Assembly (NCBI GenBank): GCA_900555805.1
Contig: USMJ01000018.1
Coordinates: 1 to 10,451, forward strand
DNA from: an uncultured Oscillospiraceae bacterium
GTDB lineage: Bacteria > Bacillota > Clostridia > Oscillospirales > Acutalibacteraceae
Reading direction: 5' to 3'
DNA length: 10,451 nt
Made by a program: the position numbers and the translations under genes
The notes under the pieces: generated by a model
Seen by the model: only the letters and a program-made list of their open reading frames with translations
Told to the model about the DNA's origin: nothing
Database searches by the model: none
Shown: positions 5,247-10,451 of the stretch, piece by piece
Layout: the number at the start of each line of letters is the position of its first letter
Position numbering within the stretch: the first letter of the stretch is position 1

Positions 5247-5313
5247 AGTTTTGTTAATTTTTAGTGCTGATTTTGACAGAAACGCCCTTGTTATGTATGA
5301 ATAAAACAAAAAT

Positions 5314-5715
5314 TTATTTCGCTAAATCATATAATGTGACCGAATCGAGATAGTTGTTGATTATTCCGTCAAGCTCCGTCCACATCGGCAGTGTCTTGCA
5401 GTATTCCGCTCTTTCGCAGGAGTTTTCGTCTGATTTGAGACAGTTTACAGGCACAAGCGGTCCCTCGACCGTCCGCAGGATGCTTCCGACGGTATAGTTT
5501 GCGGCGTCTCTTGCAAGTCTGTATCCGCCGCCCTTTCCGCGAAGGCCGTCTACAAAATTCGCCTTTGACAGAATAACTATTATGCTTTCAAGATATTTTT
5601 CCGAGATACCTTGGCTTTCGGCTATCACGCTCAGCGGAACGTAGCCCTCGTCTTTCCGCTCGGCGAGCTCAATCATGACCCTGAGCGCGTAGCGCCCTTT
5701 CGTTGAGACTAACAC
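5314..5715 (-). CDS. Rrf2 family transcriptional regulator with IscR-like cysteines
   Basis: A 133-residue winged-helix regulator. MLVSTKGRYALRVMIELA is the family N-terminus. The HTH lies about 26-52 (VPLSVIAESQGISEKYLESIIVILSKA), and the wing contains GLRGKGGGYRLAR (57-69). Cys92, Cys100 and Cys106 match the cluster-binding cysteines of IscR-type members, with spacing seven and five instead of five and five, suggesting an iron-sulfur or redox sensor. The IscR histidine ligand is not obvious, with Lys107 after the last cysteine. The start is a GTG at 5715, supported by the family N-terminus and a purine-rich AAGGGGG upstream. It stands alone, with its own promoter. Cysteine or iron-sulfur metabolism is a plausible target; none is in the window. 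Confidence 0.9.
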   Translation of the reverse strand: MLVSTKGRYALRVMIELAERKDEGYVPLSVIAESQGISEKYLESIIVILSKANFVDGLRGKGGGYRLARDAANYTVGSILRTVEGPLVPVNCLKSDENSCERAEYCKTLPMWTELDGIINNYLDSVTLYDLAK

Positions 5716-5736
5716 AAAACCGCCCCCTTCTTTATC

Positions 5737-5770
5737 AACCTATTATATCACAAGGTTTATCATAAATCAA
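5737..5770 (-). promoter_or_regulatory. Promoter of the Rrf2 gene with an overlapping inverted repeat
   Basis: On the minus strand, TTGATT (5765-5770) and TATAAT (5742-5747) are 17 bases apart. AACCT (5737-5741) and AGGTT (5753-5757) are inverted half-sites centred on the -10. This is the place expected for autorepression by an Rrf2 protein; the autoregulation is inferred. Confidence 0.6.
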
Positions 5771-5789
5771 TCTTTCGCAAAAAAACAAT

Positions 5790-6045
5790 GCTTCATTTTT
5801 TATAGGGTACGGGGCGGTTACCGCTGTCGGAAAGATCTCGGAGCGATGGCAGGCGACAGAAAAATTCAAACTCGGGTCGATAAGCTATAAGCCGCGCAAA
5901 TACTTCCTGCGTACCGCAAAACATAGGTGGCTCGGGAACTGAAATCCGAGCGGAAAACTTATATCGGGCAGGCGCTCGCCGCGTACCGCAAAAACGGCGC
6001 AGTATGGCCGATTTTTCTGTTGACGGAGCGAAGATAGTATGTTAA
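5790..6045. other. Intergenic stretch with GTACCGCAAAA repeats, possible degraded element
   Basis: No gene with a start and ribosome binding site is seen. TGCGTACCGCAAAA (5908-5921) and GCGTACCGCAAAAA (5981-5994) are copies 72 bases apart. ACAGAAAAAT (5856-5865) and ATTTTTCTGT (6011-6020) are perfect inverted copies bracketing both. A frame open from 5884 to a TAA at 6043 would read both repeats as Val-Pro-Gln-(Asn/Lys), but its first ATG is only at 6004. It may be a small inserted repeat or a gene relic. Confidence 0.45.
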
Positions 6046-6060
6046 TATTATATTAACATA
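6020..6060 (+). promoter_or_regulatory. Promoter and 23-bp palindromic operator of the sugar operon
   Basis: TTGACG (6020-6025) with a 17-base spacer leads to an AT-rich -10 candidate TAATAT (6043-6048). A perfect odd palindrome covers it: TATGTTAATAT (6038-6048), one central T, and ATATTAACATA (6050-6060). Length and position fit an operator bound by a dimeric regulator that blocks RNA polymerase. The regulator family is not determinable from the site, and none is encoded nearby. Confidence 0.72.
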
Positions 6061-6098
6061 TGGGCGCTTTTTGCCCGATTTCAGCAAAGGAGAAAGCT

Positions 6099-7511
6099 AT
6101 GCAAGACAACAAATTAACTCATGGCCTCAAAGTCAAAGACTATGTGGGCTACGCTTTGGGCGACATGGGCGGACTGCTCACCTTTTCGCTCATAAGCGCC
6201 TATCAGAACATTTTCTACACCGATGTTCTTCACATCAGCCCGGGCAAAATCGCCGTACTGATACTCATCGCGAGACTCTGGGACGCTATCAACGACCCGA
6301 TGTGGGGCGCTTTTATCGACTCGAGAAAGCCGACCAAATACGGAAAATTCAGACCGTATATTTTCGGCTTCTCAATTCCGCTCGCCGTTTCGGCAGTCAT
6401 GATGTTCACGGTTATTCCGAACCTGAGCGAAGCCAAATATCTTCTCTTCGCATACATAACCTACATCGCCTACGGTATGTTCTACACCACGGTCAATATT
6501 CCCTACGGCGCAATCGCATCGGTTATCACAGACGATCCGAGAGAACGCTCCAATCTTTCCATGTTGCGTTCTGTAGGAGCAGGCGTCGGCGGACTTCCCG
6601 GAACGATCATAATGCCTCTTATCGTCTATGACACCCATTTCACCGAAAGCGGAGTAAAGATCCAGACGTTAAACAGCAATAAACTCACGCTCTGCGTTCT
6701 TGTCCTCGCCGTCATTTCGGTTATCACCTATTTCTTCCACTTCAAGCTGACAAAAGAGCGCATCGAGCCGGTCAAGAAACAGAAAAACTACAATGTTTTC
6801 AGAACTATGGTTGACCTCGGAAAAAACAGACCCTTCATTATGCTCTGCATATCGGGTATGCTGCTCATCGCATTCCAGTTCTATTATCAGTCGACATACA
6901 CCTATCTTTTCGCGAAATATTATCAAAAAGCGGGACTTTATGCGTTTATAACCGTCTGCACATATCTTCCGATGGGTATTCTTCTGTTCTTTATGAACAA
7001 ACTGATAGACCGTTTCGGAAAGAAAGAACTTTGCGCTTTCGGTATGGCGTTCTCTGCCGTCGCAAGCTTCATACTCTATTTCATCAGAACAGACAATCCT
7101 TATGTTTTCCTTGTCTTTACATTCCTTTCGGGCATCGGTCAGACCTTCTTGGTTCTTGAGATATGGGCGCTCGTCATGGATGTCATCGACTATCATGAGG
7201 TACGCACACATCGCCGCGAAGAGGGAACCGCATACGCTCTGTTCTCATTCACGAGAAAGCTCGGTCAGACACTCGCAGGCGTTGGGCTTAATGTACTGTT
7301 AGCTTACATCAACTATGACACAAGTGCCGCTGCAAGCGGTGAACCGTTGTCCGAAACGGTGCTCAATAAGCTTTATGACATATCAACGCTCGTTCCTGCG
7401 ATCATTCTTGCGCTTATGGCGGTAACTCTCGCTTTCGGCTACAACCTGTCAAAGAACAAGCTGCCAGAAATTCATGCTCAGCTTGAAGAAATCAGACAGA
7501 CTGAAGAATAA
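6099..7511 (+). CDS. GPH-family glycoside:cation symporter (MelB/XynP type)
   Basis: A 470-residue polytopic membrane protein of the major facilitator superfamily, sized for the glycoside-pentoside-hexuronide symporters. These import oligosaccharides or glycosides with sodium or protons. The N-terminal signature is clear: DYVGYALGDMGG, then RLWDAINDPMWGAFIDS with Asp62 and Asp66 at the places of the cation-site aspartates of MelB, followed by the loop KPTKYGKFRPYI. Around 11-12 hydrophobic segments follow. The cytosolic central loop KLTKERIEPVKKQKNYNVF precedes the second half. I chose the ATG at 6099 because AAAGGAG (6086-6092) is well spaced; the ATG at 6060 lies inside the operator and adds a non-family N-terminus. 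First gene of the esterase/GH31 operon, so the substrate is probably a glycoside. Confidence 0.9.
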   Translation: MQDNKLTHGLKVKDYVGYALGDMGGLLTFSLISAYQNIFYTDVLHISPGKIAVLILIARLWDAINDPMWGAFIDSRKPTKYGKFRPYIFGFSIPLAVSAVMMFTVIPNLSEAKYLLFAYITYIAYGMFYTTVNIPYGAIASVITDDPRERSNLSMLRSVGAGVGGLPGTIIMPLIVYDTHFTESGVKIQTLNSNKLTLCVLVLAVISVITYFFHFKLTKERIEPVKKQKNYNVFRTMVDLGKNRPFIMLCISGMLLIAFQFYYQSTYTYLFAKYYQKAGLYAFITVCTYLPMGILLFFMNKLIDRFGKKELCAFGMAFSAVASFILYFIRTDNPYVFLVFTFLSGIGQTFLVLEIWALVMDVIDYHEVRTHRREEGTAYALFSFTRKLGQTLAGVGLNVLLAYINYDTSAAASGEPLSETVLNKLYDISTLVPAIILALMAVTLAFGYNLSKNKLPEIHAQLEEIRQTEE

Positions 7512-7518
7512 AGTATAA

Positions 7519-7555
7519 ATTTAAAGCGTCTTATATAAGGCGCTTTAAATGTTTT
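7519..7555 (+). terminator. Intra-operon hairpin, possible attenuating terminator
   Basis: ATTTAAAGCGTCTTA (7519-7533) pairs with TAAGGCGCTTTAAAT (7536-7550), with one G-U pair, followed by GTTTTG. The short T-run suggests partial termination or an mRNA-stabilising structure. It would leave more symporter mRNA than esterase/GH31 mRNA. Confidence 0.6.
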
Positions 7556-7575
7556 GACAACGGAGATGATACATA

Positions 7576-8847
7576 ATGAACTATACCGAACGAAAAACGC
7601 CCTGCGGAACCGTTAAGGGCATATCCGCGGAAAGCTATGACGAATTTCGTGGCATACGCTACGCCACGGCAAAGCGTTTCGAATATCCCGAACAGATAAC
7701 TCACTGGGACGGCGTATACGACGCGACCGAATTCGGCGACTGCGCCTATCAGCACCGCGCGTTTGACGACGACGCCAAGGTCAATCCGTTCTATCATAAG
7801 GAGTTCAGACGGGGGCTCAAATTCACATACGGTGAGGACTGTCTGTTCCTCAATATCTGGACGCCGAAGAACGCGGGAAACTGTCCGGTTATAATCTATA
7901 TTCACGGCGGAAGCTTCACAGGCGGCAGCGCAAACGAGGGTCATATCAGCGGCGTGAACTTCGCCGAAAACGGAATCATAACCGTCGCCATGAACTATCG
8001 CTTGGGTCCGTTTGGGTTCTGCTCTCACCCGGATCTTGCTAAGGACGGCGTTTGCGGAAACTTCGGTCTGTTCGATCAGACGGCGGCGATAAAGTGGGTC
8101 ATAGATAACATTGCTTCTTTCGGCGGCGATCCCGACAATATCACGCTCATGGGTCAGAGCGCAGGCGCTATGAGCGTCGACATTCATCTGTCAAATCCGC
8201 TCATAAGCGATAAGATAAAAGGCGCGATTTTAATAAGCGGCGCAGGACTTCAGAGACTTCTCTTAAAGCCGCTCATGCCCGAAAGAACGCGCTCTTTCTG
8301 GGAGAATGTCATGAAGAATGCAGGCGTTGACAGCGTAAAGCAACTCAGAACGCTTGACCCCGAAAAGCTGTATTACGCATGGCTTGCCGCCTGCAAAAAA
8401 TCGAAACTGAGTATGCCCTGCACACTCCCCGTTTATGACGGAGTTGTCCTTCGAAAAGGCAGGTTTGACATGAACACAGTCTCGGACGTACCGTGTATCA
8501 TAAGCTCGACGGCAACGGATATGATGCCGAAAATTCTCAATGCGCTTATCAAAAAGTGGAGCAATTATTCGGAGAAAAATCACCGCTCAAAATGCTATGT
8601 TTATAATTTCACACGCCTGCTTCCGGGCGATGACAAGGGCGCATGGCATTCCTGCGACCTGCTCTACGCTTTCTCGACGCTCGATTTCAGCTGGCGGCCG
8701 TTCACCGACGTTGACCGCAGGATCTCTCATCAGCTTTCGCAGTCGATATGCGCCTTCGCGAAAAACGGCGACCCGAACTGCGAAGCTATCCCCGAATGGA
8801 AAAGCGGCGTGAAAAATCTCATGAATTTCTGCGAAAACACGCACTGA
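7576..8847 (+). CDS. Type-B carboxylesterase, compact form
   Basis: A 423-residue alpha/beta hydrolase of the carboxylesterase/para-nitrobenzyl esterase family, hydrolysing carboxylic esters in the cytosol (no signal peptide). Family marks in order: GTVKG and FRGIRYA (11-30), EDCLFLNIW (87-95), oxyanion loop HGGSFTGG (110-117), AMNYRLGPFGF (138-148), FGGDPDNITLMGQSAGA with nucleophile Ser195, probable acid Asp315 (STATDMM), and His358 in GAWHSCDLLYAF. It is shorter than the usual 480-550 residues, and only about 43 residues separate the acid from the histidine, so part of the cap is missing. GGAG (7562-7565) lies ten bases before the ATG. Set between a glycoside symporter and a glycosidase, it may remove acyl groups from an imported glycoside; this is inferred. 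Confidence 0.9.
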   Translation: MNYTERKTPCGTVKGISAESYDEFRGIRYATAKRFEYPEQITHWDGVYDATEFGDCAYQHRAFDDDAKVNPFYHKEFRRGLKFTYGEDCLFLNIWTPKNAGNCPVIIYIHGGSFTGGSANEGHISGVNFAENGIITVAMNYRLGPFGFCSHPDLAKDGVCGNFGLFDQTAAIKWVIDNIASFGGDPDNITLMGQSAGAMSVDIHLSNPLISDKIKGAILISGAGLQRLLLKPLMPERTRSFWENVMKNAGVDSVKQLRTLDPEKLYYAWLAACKKSKLSMPCTLPVYDGVVLRKGRFDMNTVSDVPCIISSTATDMMPKILNALIKKWSNYSEKNHRSKCYVYNFTRLLPGDDKGAWHSCDLLYAFSTLDFSWRPFTDVDRRISHQLSQSICAFAKNGDPNCEAIPEWKSGVKNLMNFCENTH

Positions 8848-8860
8848 AAGGAGCGGAAAC

Positions 8861-10451
8861 ATGAGCAAATTCAACCACCTATTTGAACAGGTACAATCAG
8901 GCGACAGCTTCGCGAAATATGTCAGCGACGGCAAGACCGCGCGAATTGACTTCGTAAGCGACAGCTGTATCCGTGTGGCGATATATAATGAAAACGAGGA
9001 GATGCTTCCGACTTTCTCGGTCTGTCCCGACAACGCCCCGTTTTCACCGCTTGGCCGAAACAGGCTCGACACAGTCGGATTCACGCAGTGCGTACCGCAA
9101 AAAAATATTTCTGACGGCGTTCACAGTTTTACACTTCCTTGCGGAATTGAGGTTAAAGTAAATCTGCTTAATTTCGTTATCGGATATTATAAGGACGGCA
9201 AACGCCTGTTTTCGGACAGAGGTCCGCTCGCCTATAACCTTGAAAACGAGTTCGGCAGGGGCAATTTCCACTATGTTTCGAGAGCCGACGGCGAGAGGAT
9301 ATTCGGTCTCGGCGACAAGGGCGGCGAAATTGACAAGGCAGGCCGATCTTTCAGATTTGAAACTTCGGACTGCATGGGCTACGACGCCAAGGACAGCGAC
9401 CCTCTGTATAAGCATATTCCGTTCTATATATGTGAAAACGATGTCGGCTGCTACGGTATTTTCTATGACACGACCGAGACTTCATATATCGACCTCGGCA
9501 GAGAGATCAACAACTACTACGAGCATTTCAAGTTTTTCAGAACCGAGGATAACTGTCTTGTCTATTATGTTTTCTTCGGCTCCAAGTTGTCAGTGCTCAA
9601 GCAGTTCGCGAGACTTTGCGGAAAGCAGCCGTTTCCGCCGAAATGGAGCTTTGACTACTGCGCAAGCACAATGGCTTACACCGACGCTCCGCACTCACAG
9701 AAAAAAATGAGCGAATTCATAGAAACGCTCAAAAAATATGACATAGCCTGTCAGGGCTTCTATCTCTCCTCGGGTTACACCTCAATAGACGGGAGAAGAT
9801 ATGTTTTCAACTGGAACTATGACAAGTTCCCCGATGTTGACGGTTTCGTCAAGGAGTTCAACGACAGCGGCATTAGACTTATACCGAACATTAAGCCTGC
9901 TTTTCTGACGGATCATCCGTTCTATAACGAGATAGCCGAAAAAGGGCTGTTCGTCAAAAATCCCGACGGAACACCGTTCATAACCGAGTTCTGGGACGGC
10001 TACGGAAGCTATATCGACTTCACAAATAAGGCCGGCTTCGACTTCTGGAACGCCAAGGTCAAGCAGGCGCTTCTCGATCACGGAATTCCCGCGACATGGA
10101 ACGACAACAACGAGTTCGACATCAAGGACTGCGACGCTGTAGCCTACGGCTTCACAGCGCCCGTTAAGGCGAGCCGCATACGCTCGGTCTTCACCTATCT
10201 CATGGTCGTTTCGTCCTATCTCGCCCAGACGGCGAAAGCTCCCGACGTTCGCCCGTTCCTTTCGACGAGAAGCGGCGGAATAGGCATCAGGCGGTACGCT
10301 CAGACTTGGTCGGGCGACAACAGAACGGAGTTCGCCGATCTTCGCTACTGTCACAACATAGGGCTCACCTTGTCGCTTTCGGGATTGTATTTCTACGGTC
10401 ACGATCTCGGCGGCTTCAGCGGGCTTTTCTCGCTGGACCTGCACGGGCTTG
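8861..10451 (+). CDS. GH31 family alpha-glycosidase, 3' end beyond the window
   Basis: The frame is open for 530 codons from the ATG at 8861 to the window edge. AAAGGAG (8847-8853) precedes the ATG, and the gene starts 13 bases after the esterase stop. GH31 enzymes hydrolyse alpha-glucosides or alpha-xylosides by a retaining mechanism. An N-terminal beta-rich domain (about 1-255) is followed by the (beta/alpha)8 barrel beginning PFPPKWSFDYCASTMAYTD. The nucleophile is Asp415 in TWNDNNEF (usual form W-x-D-M-N-E), and the acid/base is Asp486 in QTWSGDN. YFYGHDLGGFSG near the edge is a typical subsite motif. No signal peptide, so it acts on imported sugar. The NDNNE in place of NDMNE is a small deviation. 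Alpha-glucosidase and alpha-xylosidase cannot be told apart here. Confidence 0.92.
   Translation, partial: MSKFNHLFEQVQSGDSFAKYVSDGKTARIDFVSDSCIRVAIYNENEEMLPTFSVCPDNAPFSPLGRNRLDTVGFTQCVPQKNISDGVHSFTLPCGIEVKVNLLNFVIGYYKDGKRLFSDRGPLAYNLENEFGRGNFHYVSRADGERIFGLGDKGGEIDKAGRSFRFETSDCMGYDAKDSDPLYKHIPFYICENDVGCYGIFYDTTETSYIDLGREINNYYEHFKFFRTEDNCLVYYVFFGSKLSVLKQFARLCGKQPFPPKWSFDYCASTMAYTDAPHSQKKMSEFIETLKKYDIACQGFYLSSGYTSIDGRRYVFNWNYDKFPDVDGFVKEFNDSGIRLIPNIKPAFLTDHPFYNEIAEKGLFVKNPDGTPFITEFWDGYGSYIDFTNKAGFDFWNAKVKQALLDHGIPATWNDNNEFDIKDCDAVAYGFTAPVKASRIRSVFTYLMVVSSYLAQTAKAPDVRPFLSTRSGGIGIRRYAQTWSGDNRTEFADLRYCHNIGLTLSLSGLYFYGHDLGGFSGLFSLDLHGL

Noticed and set aside
6060-6098. Upstream ATG start for the symporter
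   Set aside because: It lies at the end of the operator palindrome, has no ribosome binding site, and adds a non-family N-terminus; the ATG at 6099 has a well-placed AAAGGAG.
7531-8187. Long minus-strand open frame opposite the esterase gene
   Set aside because: It lies wholly antisense to a clear carboxylesterase with intact catalytic motifs and has no family features.
9240-9710. Plus-strand open frame inside the GH31 gene in another frame
   Set aside because: The frame from 8861 carries GH31 motifs continuously to the window edge; this frame is Ser/Arg/Thr-rich without any family pattern.
9782-10444. Long minus-strand open frame opposite the GH31 gene
   Set aside because: The plus strand encodes the GH31 barrel with both catalytic motifs; the antisense frame is open because of codon usage.

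Overview
The window looks like chromosomal DNA from a gut-type Clostridia (Bacillota, probably Oscillospiraceae/Ruminococcaceae). The evidence is the rplU-prp-rpmA arrangement with an L27 that carries a Prp-cleavable N-terminal extension, strong AGGAGG-type ribosome binding sites, consensus sigma-A promoters, a Gram-positive SOS box, and a GPH symporter/esterase/GH31 sugar operon. No search was run, so the lineage is an inference.

Layout, left to right. (1) 89-1069: a fermentative D-lactate dehydrogenase with its own terminator. (2) 1181-3118: a very strong promoter overlapped by a CGAAC-N4-GTTCG LexA/SOS box, driving a double helix-turn-helix protein and a 69-residue coiled-coil protein. A 40-nt hairpin repeat follows, then an unrecognised 284-residue protein with its own extended -10 promoter and terminator. 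(3) 3183-4287: the rplU-prp-rpmA ribosomal operon with an L21-leader-like 5' region and a strong terminator. (4) 4288-4900: about 600 bp without a credible gene, packed with perfect stem-loops. Two of its structures share one four-way (cloverleaf) architecture with different stem sequences. (5) 4920-5156: an orphan r1t-type phage holin. (6) 5191-5246: a long hairpin between convergent genes, then an Rrf2/IscR-like regulator on the minus strand. (7) 5790-6060: a non-coding stretch with a GTACCGCAAAA repeat, ending in a 23-bp perfect palindrome. (8) 6099 to the window end: a sugar operon of GPH-family symporter, type-B carboxylesterase and GH31 glycosidase, the last cut by the window edge.

The sugar operon probably imports a glycoside and trims it inside the cell: the symporter brings it in, the esterase removes an acyl group, and GH31 cleaves the glycosidic bond. 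The palindrome at its promoter suggests control by a regulator that lies outside the window.

The least ordinary parts are the twin cloverleaf structures, the SOS-box-controlled double-HTH operon, the lone holin, and the dispersed short repeats.
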